From Apostichopus japonicus (taxonomy: Eukaryota; Echinodermata; Holothuroidea; Aspidochirotida; Stichopodidae): DNA of 64,000 nucleotides. Under the pieces are notes generated by a model. That model saw only the letters and a program-made list of their open reading frames with translations. It ran no database searches and had not been told where the DNA came from. The translations under genes were made by a program, and so were the position numbers. The DNA lies in NCBI RefSeq assembly GCF_037975245.1, contig NC_092582.1, positions 12,006,001-12,070,000 on the forward strand, written 5' to 3'. Of this stretch, positions 1 through 10,910 are shown in pieces. The number at the start of each line of letters is the position of its first letter. Positions within the stretch are counted from its first letter, which is position 1.

Positions 1-1090
1 AAAAGGCAAAATGCAAGATGGACTATATATGAAAGGATGAATACCAAAAAATTAAGAAAAGAAATTGGGTCGGGGAGGGGGAATCAGGCAGAGACCATCA
101 TGTTACTACCCTGTTAATTTTGTGTAGGACCCTGATTAATTTAAAAGGAAGAAATCCCTTTAGTACGCTTGAGTTTCTGAAAGGGTTCTTCTTTGGGATA
201 ACAGTGGAGAGACATATCGATGTTCTCTTTTGAGTCTGATCGTCAGGAAAATGCAGATTAAACTGCCGTGTCCATTTGGAACCTGGGAACTGAACCCTGC
301 TACTGGAACAAATGTATTCCATCAGAGCATAGACAATGATTCAGAGAAATATGGCCTTTATATTAATAATCTGCTGTTTTCTTTCCCACATTTTTCTCTT
401 TGGTTAAACAATGAGTGAAAAGATTAATTCGGTTGGAAGCAGCACCGTCCCTTTTCACACCTTTTTTTTTGGGGGGGGGGGCAGGGGGAAGAGACCTATT
501 AGCCCTTAGGGTCTGAAAATATTACAATAGGATTATTGTGGTGGACAGGACAGACAACAGTTATTTTTGCTTGGGGCTGAATGTATGATGTCCAGGGAGC
601 ACAAAGAAGTATCAAAAGCCCGATCAAAACTGCCGTTTTTTGTACTATCAAAATTTGTCAGAATAAAGAAATTGAAAGCCAAAATATAAAGAGTTTATCT
701 GGCCTTGTAGACTGCAATAGAACCAGTCTCTGTCATCTACAAATAATAGAAAGTGGGTATCCATTTCTGTTTGTGACAGCAATAACAAAAAATAACTGCA
801 AATTAACAAGTTTTTGTAAACTTTCTCTATTCAGGGATTCGAATCCCAAATTCTACTCGAATATACCCCCCCTACTTATGAACTGTCACGTAGCTCAAGG
901 TGACAAACTTACTACAAAGATGAGAATAGGCCTTAGGTGGTTCCTAATTCAATGACGTTTCTCACAGTTAATTGAATTGACTTCCCCCACCCTCTGGATT
1001 ATCCTCACCCATAGAAAATACCCTCCACCCAAGAATACTTAAAAAAAAAAACCATGGCTTACCAAGAACCTCTCTGCGTTCATTTTTCAG
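1..1090. other. SRP68 intron or upstream sequence
   Basis: This stretch ends in a pyrimidine-rich splice acceptor (tttttcag, ending at 1090) and most likely is the last SRP68 intron or part of it. I see no further SRP68 exon. The small open frames at 230-418 and 581-955 have no recognisable domain. A poly-G run lies near 471-481. Confidence 0.5.
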
Positions 1091-1387
1091 ATTCCAATGA
1101 ACCTTCCATCAGCAAAGGAATGGCGCAACTCGGTCTGAAGGACAATCGACCGCTGGCGGAATTGCTTGACTGGTACAACGCCAACCAGCCGGACCTGGCC
1201 GCCAAGCCCAACTTCACCACATTTCCACTGGACTTTAAGCCGTCACCGTGCAAACCGCTCTTCTTTGACATAGCTTTGAACCATATAGAGTTACCCTCCT
1301 TGGACGAGAAACTGGAACAATAAATCGTCCCCGCAGGGGGGTCTGGGTGGGTTCCTGCGTGGATGGTGGAGCGGGGGTGAAAAGTAA
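1091..1387 (+). CDS. SRP68: SRP68 last coding exon, broken by one base
   Basis: This is the C-terminal exon of the 68 kDa subunit of the signal recognition particle, the cytosolic ribonucleoprotein that targets ribosomes making secretory proteins to the ER; SRP68 works as a dimer with SRP72 on SRP RNA. The frame reads through PCKPLFFDIALNHIELP and DEKLEQ, very close to the conserved end of SRP68 as I know it from vertebrates. The exon begins after the acceptor at 1090, so the upstream ATG at 1054 is probably intronic. The read frame stops at TAA 1321-1323, directly after KLEQ. Skipping the single T at 1321 opens a frame with GGLGGFLRGWWSGG and a stop at 1385-1387, which resembles the short amphipathic tail expected in the family. 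The break is either a one-base assembly error or a real truncation of about 21 residues. Earlier exons lie outside the window. Confidence 0.8.
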
Positions 1388-2900
1388 CTCTCGATTTGCC
1401 ACGATGTCGGAAAAAGGATTTCGGAAAAAAGGTCTTTTGTATACATAAGCCAGTAGTATTTGGGAGGGCTCTCACTCTTCTCCTGCATGTGCTGTAGTCA
1501 TCTTTTATTTAAGTTTTATTTGATTTCATTTGTTTTTTTTAGTATAGAAAACTACACCTTGTTGCAATGCAAACACAAAGATGGGGGAAGGCCAAAAAGA
1601 ATAGCACTCACTTTTTTAACGTGGCTTGGCAAACAAAATTTGAAGAATATTCAAAATGGGAATTGGAATTTTATATATTTTGGATTTGGAGTTTGTGTGT
1701 TTATCTTTTTTAGAGAAAAAGAAGAAAAAAACAGCATCTTTATTTGATGGGGCTTTAAAGTTTTAAAAATGGGTTTGGGGTGTTGATTTCTTGGTCTACA
1801 AGCATTGTGGTGCTTGACTGACTGACACTTTATGGGGGGATGTTAAGGTGACTGAATTTGATATTGGCAGGAGTTATGGATGATAGTTGGAAGGACCAGG
1901 GGTGGGGGGGGGTGGTGAGGCGAAGGATAGAGAAGGAGAATTGAAAGTGAAGAGGGAGAATCTTTGAATTGAATTTTCAGTTTGCAGCAGCACAGGTTTA
2001 CTGCATGAAAAGGCTATATTTAAAGAAACTTTCAATAATGCACTCTTCGTGTATATAATTTGGGGTGTGGTAGTCGGAGCCGGGGGGGGGGGTGTGTGAT
2101 TGAGACAGCAATGAAAGGGAGCAACCTTTCCACATATGTGTTGTTTGTGCTATGGTAGTATCGTTTCCTTTTTCAAACTGGAGGGCAAAAAATGTAAAAT
2201 TAATTCAAAATCAGGTTTAGTTAATAAATGAAAGTTAAAGAAAATTTTATTGATGGTAGCAGGGGTGCCATGGTATTGTAAACTAAATAATCAATCAGCC
2301 ATGGAAGGCCAACTCCTTTTTGTTGGGAACTTGTCGTCAAGCAAACCTATGGATTCAAGCCCTGTCTGGCTAAAGTAAGATGGGGTTATTATTTTTATCT
2401 AGGAGAAATCAATTCTTTTTCCCCTCATGTTGAAATGGTCTTCCAAATGTTTAAAAAAAAAATGTCCAAAAAGAATGTACTGGTGTGAATTGGATAGCCA
2501 CCTGGTGTGAAGTAAAAATGCCATAGGCTTATCCCATATGTACATGTGACTGCTTAGTATCATTTAATAACTGCCCTCCAGGCTGATATTATAAATAATA
2601 GAAACATTATAGAAAATAACTGTCTGTTGTCACCCAACCATCTCAATAGTAGATGCAGGTATCACTAAGAATGTTTATGAAATATGTATTGCATGTATTG
2701 ATTAGTATTTGCATAATAATCTGATGAGGGATAACCTGTTTCTGGACAGGTAGTTGAAGGGTATTAACTGTGGTGGGAGGGATGAAGGTATATCCTGTCC
2801 ATGAACTGATTTGTCATTAAAAAAAAAGTTATTTCAAAATATCACTCTTGTTTCTTCCTTTTTTTTCTTCCTTTTACATGAGTATTGTAAAAGGAAAAGC
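1388..2900. other. Probable SRP68 3' UTR and intergenic DNA
   Basis: No coding signal is visible. An AATAAA polyadenylation hexamer occurs at about 2223-2228, after a long AT-rich stretch, and could end the SRP68 transcript. Several poly-G runs (near 1905 and 2083) break the composition. The ORF at 1460-1747 is low-complexity and has no family features. Confidence 0.4.
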
Positions 2901-2904
2901 AGAG

Positions 2905-2973
2905 GTTGAGTTTGAGCCAGGGACCTTGAGATACAAAAGCAAAAGTCTTTACCACTAGACCATTAGGTGGGCC
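2905..2973 (-). repeat. Isolated tRNA-like sequence
   Basis: Read on the minus strand it has an A box TGGTCTAGTGG (2952-2962) and a weak B box near 2908-2918 (GGCTCAAACTC). About 30 bases before the A box is an AAATATT box followed by TTTAGAAACC, matching the upstream box of the tandem arrays. It is probably a diverged tRNA-derived unit or SINE head rather than a functional tRNA, because no acceptor stem pairs. Confidence 0.5.
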
Positions 2974-3072
2974 TCTGGTTTCTAAAGCTTTACAAATATT
3001 TAAAGATCCTGCAGTTTGGACTTAGTCGTTTTTATAAAACATTTTCTCCAGTACTCCTCCCCCCGACTAGCT

Positions 3073-3260
3073 AGTCAGGGGGGGAGGGGTGGCGGCGAAC
3101 TCCACTTCTCTGCGCGTGAACCTTGTCAGGGGGAGGGGTGGCGGCGAGCTCCACTTGTCCGCGCCTTTACCTTGTCAGGGGGAGGGGCGGTGACCTCACC
3201 TTGTCCACACCTTCACCCCCTCTCACCTCTCACCTTACCCACCTGTCAGGAGGAGGGGGC
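3073..3260. repeat. GC-rich minisatellite, about 50-bp unit
   Basis: Units start with GTCAGGGGGAGGGG near 3074, 3125 and 3174, with a partial unit near 3246. They continue with GGCGGCGAGCTCCAC and a TTACCTT-like end. It is G-rich on one strand. Long open frames across it are artefacts of the repeat. Confidence 0.7.
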
Positions 3261-3318
3261 CGCCCACCTTCAGGATTCACCTTATCCACTTGTCAGAACT
3301 CCTTTTGCAAATACTCAC

Positions 3319-3396
3319 CTGGGACTTGAACCGATGCAATCCAAACCAATCGCTTACTGAACGATGGAATAACCAATTACACCATTTCGGTTCCCT
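3319..3396 (-). repeat. Isolated tRNA-like sequence
   Basis: On the minus strand an A box TGGTGTAATTGG (3372-3383) and a B box GGTTCAAGTCC (3322-3332, one mismatch to consensus) lie at tRNA-like spacing. Upstream, TATAAATATAAGAAAC sits about 29 bases before the A box, the same position as the corresponding box in the neighbouring array. The head sequence differs from the array units, so this is a separate tRNA-like class under a similar upstream element. Confidence 0.55.
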
Positions 3397-3459
3397 CTGG
3401 AGAAACTTTGTTTCTTATATTTATACTTCCACTCCCTCCAGAGGGTAGAAAAGTAAAAG

Positions 3460-4110
3460 GCTCTGTCTGGACATGAACCACAGACATGATGCTCTGTCTG
3501 GGAATCGAACCGGAGACATGGAGTTTGTCTGTCTCTCCAGTCCAGAGCACTACCAACTGCGCCACTAGAACTGTTGAGAATTAATGTTCGTTTCTAATAT
3601 TTAAAGTTCAGAGTCCAGAATGGAATCAGTAAAAGAGCAAAAATATAAAATGCTCTGTCTGGGGTTCGAACCGGAGACATGGAGTTTGTCTGTCTCTCCA
3701 GTCCAGAGCACTACCAACTGCACCACTAGAACTGTTGAGAATTAATGCTCGTTTCTAATATTTAAAGTTCAGAGTCCAGAATGGAATCAGTAAAAGAGCA
3801 AAAATATAAAATGCTCTGTCTGGGGTTCGAACCGGAGACATGGAGTTTGTCTGTCTCTCCAGTCCATAGCACTACCAACTGCGCCACTAGAACTGTTGAG
3901 AATTAATGCTCGTTTCTAATATTTAAACTTCAAAGTCCAGAATGGAATAAGTAAAAGAGAAAGAATATACAATGCTCTGTCTGGGGTTCGAACCGGAGAC
4001 ATGGAGTTTGTCTGTCTCTCCAGTCCATAGCACTACCAACTGCGCCACTAGATCTGTTGAGAATTAATGCTCGTTTCTAATATTTAATCTTCACAACATT
4101 AGGAGGCAAA
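3460..4110 (-). repeat. Tandem tRNA-like array 1, 161-bp units
   Basis: Four units recur at exactly 161-bp spacing (GCTCTGTCTGG at 3491, 3652, 3813 and 3974). Each unit read on the minus strand carries TGGCGCAGTTGG, a perfect tRNA A box, and GGTTCGAACCC, a perfect B box. TTTAAATATTAGAAACG lies 29 bases before the A box and T-runs follow the B box. The T-arm is extended (TGTCT pairing with AGACA), but no acceptor stem forms, so this is tRNA-like rather than a tRNA gene. First-unit differences (GGAATCGAACC on the plus strand) are minor. Confidence 0.85.
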
Positions 4111-4430
4111 TAAATAGAAAATCAAATGCATCCTCTGGTGTTTGAATTCAAGACAAGGAGTATGTCTCATTTTTTTTTCAGTTTATTGACAATTTCATTG
4201 TACAAAACAATAATAAATATGTAAAATTATACAACATAACAACTTCGCCACAGTAACTGTTAATTGAGAAATGATAGGCTTTTCTAATATTTTAACTGCA
4301 AAATGAGGAAAAGAAATACCAAAACAATACATCCTCTGGGAGTTGAATTCTAGACAGAGAGTTTGTCTTACTTTCTAAGTACATAACACTAACCACAGTA
4401 ACTGTTTAGAAATAATTATTAGTTATTTGA
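4111..4430 (-). repeat. Decayed units continuing tRNA-like array 1
   Basis: CATCCTCTGG followed by a degenerate B-box region recurs near 4127 and 4330, with remnants of the A-box side near 4235-4255 and 4385-4402. The first remnant is interrupted by a T-rich insert with AATAAATATG. These look like two further array units that escaped homogenisation. Confidence 0.5.
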
Positions 4431-4434
4431 TTTG

Positions 4435-4945
4435 ATATATTTTGTTTTTTCACGTGCAAATATACAATGTGAAAGGAAGTCTTCTATAAAGCATACAATA
4501 GCTTAACAATGTAGAAGACTGGTCAGAAAAGCAGTATTTGGGCAATTGCTTCCCATCTAGCAAAAACACATCCCTAACAAAAAGTAAACCGGCGTCGTAA
4601 AAGCTTTTTGTCATAAACAATGGTATTATCAATTCTAATAAAATTATTAGGGATTTGCACACCCAATTTCCGATGGTTTCTTAAAGGTAGCTAAGCTTAC
4701 TCAAAACCATACAAATTTGTCCAATGAAGGTATTTTTTAATACAGGAATATCCTGATCATGAAAATTATAATCAAAAAGCAACTCTTTACCGGACGGCGA
4801 AAGAGAGGAATGAAATAAAAGAGCTTCCAATACCCCGTGTTGGCATGATTACAATAACGCTTGACCCAAGAGGTTTTGAGAGCACCAACAAAGCTGTGAA
4901 CATATATTTTTTTTAAACCCCCCTTTTCAATGGGGTTATACATAG
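4435..4945 (-). mobile_element. LINE ORF2 C-terminal fragment with hairpin 3' tail (copy A)
   Basis: Two minus-strand stretches resemble the C-terminal part of LINE ORF2 of the L1/Tx1 type. The 4737-4943 stretch contains EKGGLKKIYVHSFVGALKTS, matching the usual GGL..iD..sf..alK.sW motif. The 4450-4662 stretch contains KSFYDAGLLFVRDVFLLDGK. Frame changes and a stop separate them, so this is dead. The element ends in a tail at 4440-4530 that forms a hairpin (AGTCTTCTAC near 4520 pairing with GAAGACTTCC) followed by an AAATC-rich end. The same tail occurs at 8590, 21985 and 56150. No complete reverse transcriptase (RT) is present here. Confidence 0.65.
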
Positions 4946-5187
4946 TAATTTTCCTTACTTTATCAGTTTTCCCGTTCGAAATAAATCAAAAATAGTACTT
5001 TGGATCTTATCAATAAAATCTTTTGGAGGGCTATGCAGATTCCTTTGGGACCACGTATCCGCACGGAAGCAGATGTGGACCTGGGAGTTGCAAATTTGGG
5101 CTCCTGAGCATCGGTTACCCCCTGTTACGTCATTTGGGCGAAATCGATTTTGGATCGATTTTTGGTCAGTTTTGGCAAAACTGCAAA

Positions 5188-5747
5188 TCAGGTTTTTTTG
5201 CCCCCACGCCCCAGCACAGCACCTAATTCCAAAATAAACTTCAGATTCGTAATCAGCGTGTCGCGAACTACCAGAAAAGATACACATTTATCGCTTTTGC
5301 GACAATTTTTTTTTCACCTCAAAGAAAAGTAAGACCGAAAAACTTTTACGACGAACAAATTAAGGTTATAAAACCTTTTGTTTTCCCTAAAAGTTTTTCG
5401 GTTTTCTATTGTTCCTCTGAAGTTGCAAACTGAGCGAATAAGTGTCATAAGAGGGTGCTCGACGCATCTTGCCAGTGATACGTGATTTCAAGGCAGTCAA
5501 ATCAAACCTTTGTTTGCCATCTTGAGTTTTATCTTGACATTTATGAATAAATGGGTCAATTTTTGCAAAAAACTGCAAGAGGTACGTACCCCATACGGTT
5601 TTTTTAGGTGAAAAAAACTTTTTGTCGCAAAGGCGATAAATGTGTATCTTTTCTGGTAGTTCGCGGCACGCTGATTACGAATCTGAAGTTTATTTTGGAA
5701 TTGGGTGTTGTGTGGGGGCGTGCGGGGGGGGGGGCAAAAAAACCTGA
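5188..5747. mobile_element. Foldback element with arms of about 130 bp
   Basis: The left arm 5188-5319 and right arm 5606-5747 are near-perfect inverted copies; they share TCAGGTTTTTTTGCCCC at the outer ends and AGGTGAAAAAAA at the inner ends. The 286-bp centre includes a segment (about 5390-5550) repeated at 7975-8115. The right arm carries an expanded G-run. No coding capacity is present. It is probably a non-autonomous foldback transposon; I could not define a target duplication. Confidence 0.75.
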
Positions 5748-6800
5748 TATATGATTAATGAAAATCTGTAGAAATCATATAAACGACAAGACTTTACCGG
5801 TCAGATAATTACACGAAATTTGTGTATAACAAAGACAAGGGTGTCTTCTACTCCACGTCTTATTTCAATGTTGATGGGTGTTTCAGAGAGGACAAGAGAG
5901 GGGGCGCTGAAAAGAGGGGTTTTTCAAAATTGTGCACTTATAAAGAATACGTATTTCTATCGGGTCTTTTGCAGTGTCGGAGCTAGGGGTATTGGTCGAG
6001 GGGGGCGAGGATGGTCTATAGGGGCGTTTTCGACACTATCTAGGCGGAGCGCCACCACGGGTTGGCGCAGAGGGTAGAGAAATTTTTGAATAAAGATGCT
6101 CCCTAGATCGCCGGAAATGACCCTTTCCGGGTCTTGCTAATATGCAGATAAATGAAGAATAAATAGGTGCCATCGCCAAAAAAATGTGACAAATGTCAAT
6201 AGGTAGATGAGAGCGCATTAAAAACGTCAATAATGGCATATAAATAAAAAGTGGTAAAAAGCTGAAAAGGGCGCCAGCAGTCCATTTGAGTCCGTCAGGG
6301 GGCGTCCGCCCCCCTGACTGTATGGACGCTCCGCCACTGCCAGATAGACCACCAACCCCCCTCCCCTTCCATGGTACGCCATTTGAAGCAAGAATAACAC
6401 ACCCTCAATGCAACCTATAGCTAATGGACACTTTCGTGGTATGATTATAGTCCCCCAAATTAGCCCATATCCAACGATATAATTTAAAAAAAATGTTCTT
6501 ATAAAAAAAAACTCCTAGTAAATGCCCACCACATTATTTTTTTCTGAAAAACGCAAGTCTCTCTTAGAAATATGTGATAAATACAACTTAACGATAATTA
6601 ACCAAAATACCAAACCTAGGATGAACCCAATAAACAATATTACAGAACTACTTGACTACCCATATAACCTCAAATCACCTCGCAACTAAAACACATTCGA
6701 ATCAAATCCTAGAAGATGACTAAATCAGTGACCATTTTCCACTCGTTTTTGAGCTAGACATAAACCTCAACTGCATACCAAATAACGAATTGACGTATAA
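5748..6800. other. No gene; repeat-like DNA
   Basis: Nothing codes here. Segments such as GTCGGAGCTAGGGG (5978) and CCGCCACTGCC (6332) have the wording of transposon ends, but no paired terminus was found. The ORF at 5820-6077 has no family features. Confidence 0.4.
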
Positions 6801-7790
6801 TTAAAACAAAACAGACTCCCAAAATACAACAACCAAAACAACGAGCTAAATTACATCGACAATTACTGTGACAGCGTTGCCCATCATATCTTCTATACTT
6901 TCAAAAGACACTGTCCCTTAAAAACAAAACAGAAAACGAAAACTAAATAAGAATATTCTTACACTTATGAAACTCAGACGTCGCCTACGTAGAACTTATA
7001 TCATCTCCCGAGACCCAACTCTTAAAACCCAAATTAACCAACTTAAATAGCAATAAACAGACAAATATTGGCGAATGAACAAAACCGCGTCCAAAACAAC
7101 TGCGATTTAATCATTAACGATAAAAACCCGAAACACTTTTGGAAAATTTAAAAAAAAAAATCATTAACCCCATTACAACACCAAACACAGGTAAAACAGA
7201 CCAAGGCCTTAGAGATAACGTAGGTAACCTCATCACAAAAACTCAAGACCAAATAAAGCTAATTGAATCGTACTTTAAAAGTATATTCAATATCTACGAT
7301 GGCCCCCCATACGATATCAGCTGTAAACACGAAATAGACCGTACAATTATCAGTAATGCAACCAGCTTTAACACCAACCCATTAGGATGTCTCAACAAAA
7401 ACATCCTTCTGCTGAATAAAATAGATAAAAACAATTGGTAACGTGCCACTAAAACATGCATCTCCACTGGTCCTGACAACATAAATGACCAAATGCCTAT
7501 AAACTCCCCTCCGATATTCATTAACTCTCATATTTTCCCACTATTTAACGAACTCCTTACACTGGGTTATTTCCCAACCCCATGGAAATCCGCCAAAAAG
7601 ATTTTAATACCGAAACTAAGTAAAGACCGCACCAAAATTCAAAACTATCGACCAGTTAGTCTCCTCCCAGCCTTAGGTAAGATTTTCGAAAGAATTATAG
7701 ATAACCGCACCATAACCCACCTAGAGCAAATTAATCACCTTTCCCCGTATCAATCGGGCTAATTCCGCGCACACAAATCTACAATAAACC
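6800..7790 (+). mobile_element. Degenerate LINE reverse transcriptase fragment (Jockey/CR1 group)
   Basis: Frames in this stretch match the linker and first half of a non-LTR reverse transcriptase. A basic LMKLRRRLRR region near 6965 is followed by a TGPDNIND-like block (about 7470). From 7493 comes GYFPTPWKSAKKILIPK, NYRPVSLLPALGKIFERII and SPYQSG, with FRAHKST after a stop codon. The NYRPVSLLP-LGKIFERII block is diagnostic of LINE RTs. Stops and frame changes at about 7050, 7440 and 7760 kill it, and the palm motif with the catalytic aspartates is absent. It is 5' and 3' truncated. Confidence 0.75.
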
Positions 7791-7820
7791 AAACTTTCTG
7801 CTTATCTTATTTTTTAGCCT

Positions 7821-7847
7821 CTGAAGAAGATCCTGCTAGGATCGAAA
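7821..7847 (+). ncRNA. Hammerhead-like core near LINE remnant
   Basis: CTGAAGA (7821-7827) matches the hammerhead CUGANGA box. A 5-bp stem follows (GATCC 7829-7833 with GGATC 7839-7843), then GAAA at 7844-7847. One unpaired A precedes the stem, and a stem III with the required U-H cleavage site is not convincing. This wording is common near Penelope-like elements, but function is doubtful here. Confidence 0.2.
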
Positions 7848-7974
7848 CTTTTACACATTCTATTACACAGGCTCTCTAGTGGATAAGCAGTTTGCTAACA
7901 GTTTTATTTTATTTTCATTCTGCTTATCTTTTAGGCAGAACAAAGGTTTGTGAATCCTTTGTTCGTTTTAAAAG

Positions 7975-8115
7975 TTTTTTTTTCGGGTTTCTATTGTTCC
8001 TCTGAAGTTGCAAACTGACCAAAAAAAAGAGGCCGATAGAGAGCGCTCGACACATCTTGCCAGTCATACGTTATTTCAAAGCAGTCAAATCAAACCTTTC
8101 TTATTCATAAATGTT
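7975..8115 (+). repeat. Second copy of the 5390-5550 dispersed repeat
   Basis: GTTCCTCTGAAGTTGCAAAC is shared with the centre of the foldback at 5188-5747. The similarity continues through CATCTTGCCAGT and GCAGTCAAATCAAACC. No coding is seen. Confidence 0.7.
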
Positions 8116-8184
8116 CTCCAGTTTCACGGTGTTGTTTCCTCGGAAATTGTATGCTAAGCGATAGAAGTGTTCAATGTTTTAATC

Positions 8185-8970
8185 GTAATTTTTTCTTCAA
8201 AAATGGAACGGAGGGTGATAAAATACTGCCTGATACTGTTGTTTTAACTGGTTGTTGTATATTAATAGTTTTCAACCGCTCCGCGACATGAGCTATGCAG
8301 ATTCAGGAAACGTTGCCTTGACCATTACTTTAGCAACAAGGCAATCAAAAGAATTAAGATCTTTTAAGGACTCAAAAAATGTAGAATTTATATTCCAAAA
8401 TGTTTCAATACCCAGACAGAACAGTCTTCCTATGTGAAATAAAGACATACAGATGCTCTATGTATGAAATGTTTAAAAAAAGAATTGATATCATCATATT
8501 AAATTATGTAAATGAGTTATTTACTTCAGCAGTTTCTGTACATTATGTAACAAACATTCAATTTGTATTTATTAATTAATTTTTTTTCTTTAGGGAGTCT
8601 TCCACTTTGTTAAGCTTTTAAGCTTTATGGAAGACTTCCCTCCGCTTTGTACTTCTGTGGAAAAACAAATAAATAAATAAAATAAAATGAGCACATGGAC
8701 ATATTCTTTGATCAATTTGAGCAAGAAAAGCAGCTCTGCCACCCCTTTAATAATTAATGAGTTACATGACATTGTTTTATTTTCACTATGAAACATTTTC
8801 ACAAGTTACTGCCAAACCTAGAGTCATGTAGTATTAATCACTGAAAATAATGCCAATTTTAAGACCATTTGAAATATGAAGTTCAATAAAGGTGTACGTG
8901 TTGAGTTATCCTGTTTACAAGTACAGCATTTTGAACATCACCCTCCGTTCCATTTTGAAGAAAAAAATAG
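8185..8970. repeat. Widely spaced inverted repeat
   Basis: TTCTTCAAAAATGGAACGG near 8190-8218 recurs inverted near 8936-8968 (CCGTTCCATTTTGAAG), with arms of about 33 bp. The interior holds the LINE 3' tail copy at 8590-8690. It could be a non-autonomous TIR element; there is no clear target duplication and no coding sequence. Confidence 0.45.
8590..8695 (+). repeat. LINE 3' tail copy B
   Basis: GGAGTCTTCCACTTTGTTAA, then a short loop and GGAAGACTTCC, form the same hairpin as copies A, C and D. An AAATAAATAAA tail follows. No ORF remnant lies directly upstream, so this is a severely 5'-truncated insertion or a SINE using the LINE tail. Confidence 0.6.
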
Positions 8971-9529
8971 CATTATTTCTCAACAGTTGCTGTTAGCAAG
9001 GGCGTAGGAACTGGGGGGCTGGGCTGGATCTAACTGCGCCAAAGTTCAATACAGGGGAACTTGAAATGCAGCTATTGGTCAAGACAAATTGGTGGGGACA
9101 CGGTATATCATGTCCCCACTACTGAAAAAGTTGATGGGGACGCGTCCCGCTGTCCGCACCAGGATCTGCGCCCATGGTTTGAAGGCTGTTCATCCTGGAA
9201 CGCCATTTTCATGCTCACTTATATGATGTGATATCTGCTGTTTGCTTAACAAATTCGAATAATTGAAATGAGACTGAAATAAATAACTTTGATTTGTTTA
9301 TTGTGCAATTCCCCACATTCTTTTCATTTCGAAAGACGCAGTTTCAAGTTCAGTACACTGAAGGTTTCGATTCTCTATCTGCCTTCAGTTTAGGTAAGAT
9401 CTTGGGATATTCATCCCTAGATATCGCTGGATATTGCTAGAAATCCATACAGCACAGTGTTCTTGGGATTTTTCGGGCCTGATCTTGGGAAATTGCAAAA
9501 TCGGGAGTGGTTACATTCCATTTAGATCA
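8696..9529. other. No gene; transposon-like pieces
   Basis: There is no coding signal. Around 8998-9175 the text (AGGGCGTAGGAACTGGGGGG, then TGGGGACGCGTCCC) resembles ends of DNA transposons common in invertebrates, but I cannot pair its ends. Confidence 0.35.
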
Positions 9530-10190
9530 GTGCACGTATGGCAAGCCGTTTTAACATTTACCTCGCAATTCGACTTAAGTCGAATACATTTCACTTAAGT
9601 GGAGTTGAATATCACTTAAGCAGAATACTATTTAACTTACGTGGAATTCTATTTCACTTAAGTGGAATACCATTCCACTTAAGCTTAATTGTATTTTACT
9701 TAAGCTGAATTCATCAACTTGTCACTGCATCTTACTTAAGCTAAATCTATTTCACTTAAGGGGATTGTATTTCACTTAAGTGGAAATGCATTTCACTTAA
9801 GTGGAATTGTATTTCACTTAAGTGGAAATGCATATCACTTAAGTGCAATTGTATTCAACTTAAGTGAAATAGATGGGCTGTTTAGCTTAAGTGAAATGTT
9901 ATTCCACTTAAGTGAAATACAATTCCACTTAAGTGGAATGCATTTCCACTAAAGTGTAATACAATTCCACTTAAGTGGGAGGCATATCCACTTAAGTGAT
10001 ATAGAAATTTCCATTTCCACTTAAGAGAAATGGAATTCTACTTAAGGGATATTGAATTCCACTTAAGTGGAATACATTTTACTTAAGTGGAATAACATTT
10101 CACTTAAGTAGAATGTATTCCACTTAAGTGAAATGTATTCGACTTAAGTCTAATTGCGAGGTAAATGTTAAAAGGGCTTGCCATATGCAC
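9530..10190. mobile_element. Giant palindrome built of CTTAAG repeats
   Basis: The outer arms match: TATGGCAAGCC, then TTTTAACATTTACCTCGCAA on the left (9538-9569) and its inverse on the right (10152-10184). Between them about 25 CTTAAG hexamers are spaced every 19-25 bases, mostly as CACTTAAGTGGAAT variants, with a symmetry centre near 9860. Every hexamer is itself a palindrome, so the whole 661-bp block can fold at two scales. There is no coding sequence. It is probably a foldback-type non-autonomous transposon. Confidence 0.8.
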
Positions 10191-10711
10191 GACCTCTAGC
10201 ATCACTAATACACAGCCCGATCACTAGACTCGTTATCTATCGATGAAGTGGTGTGTTGCCGGATTTTGTCAAGGTTTTGGTACTACGGGCGAAGGTTATT
10301 GTTTAAGTTTTGTAACCCATCGGGAAGCGAGAAGAGGGGTGGGGCGTAGGGGTTGTGGGTGGTGGGGCATTTTCACGCAGATTGGAACAATCTCAAGAAG
10401 TGATAGGTGCGTCCGCCTGCCCCCCCCCCCCCACGCACTACATGATATTCACAGGAGATGTGCTCAATTCTCCAATCACATGTGGAATTTATTTTTAGAT
10501 TCATTGTATGAGTTACGGTACGAGGTTTAGGGTAACAATTAGCATTCAGGTGGGAGTATAACATTTTATCTCTGGATGGCAGTGTTGTATCGAAGGACAT
10601 ATGTCTAGTGCAGTTCGCATATAGATCCTGGTCTAATACCGAAATGCATCATGTTCCTGACGACTCGGTCGAGACCAGCCACAGTCGGTTTCATAGCACA
10701 ATTGTACAATT

Positions 10712-10716
<5 letters not shown>
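10191..10716. other. No gene
   Basis: Nothing recognisable is present apart from a poly-C run at 10420-10432. The ORFs here have no domain and run into the TA microsatellite. Confidence 0.4.
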
Positions 10717-10755
<39 letters not shown>

Positions 10756-10829
10756 ATATGTATGTGTGTGTGTGTGCATGTGTGTGTGCGTGTGTGTGTG
10801 TGTGTGGGTGTGTGTGCGTGCGTGCGTGC

Positions 10830-10908
<79 letters not shown>
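10717..10908. repeat. Compound TA/TG microsatellite
   Basis: A (TA)n tract, then (TG)n with GTGCGTGCG interruptions, then a second (TA)n tract. The apparent proteins of YI or TH repeats on either strand are artefacts. Confidence 0.95.

Positions 10909-10910
<2 letters not shown>

Noticed and set aside
1318-1326. Programmed +1 frameshift in SRP68
   Set aside because: The site geometry is possible, but single-base insertions occur elsewhere in the window, so an assembly error is simpler.
1080-1475. Minus-strand ORF over the SRP68 exon
   Set aside because: It is a shadow of the plus-strand exon, which has clear family motifs.
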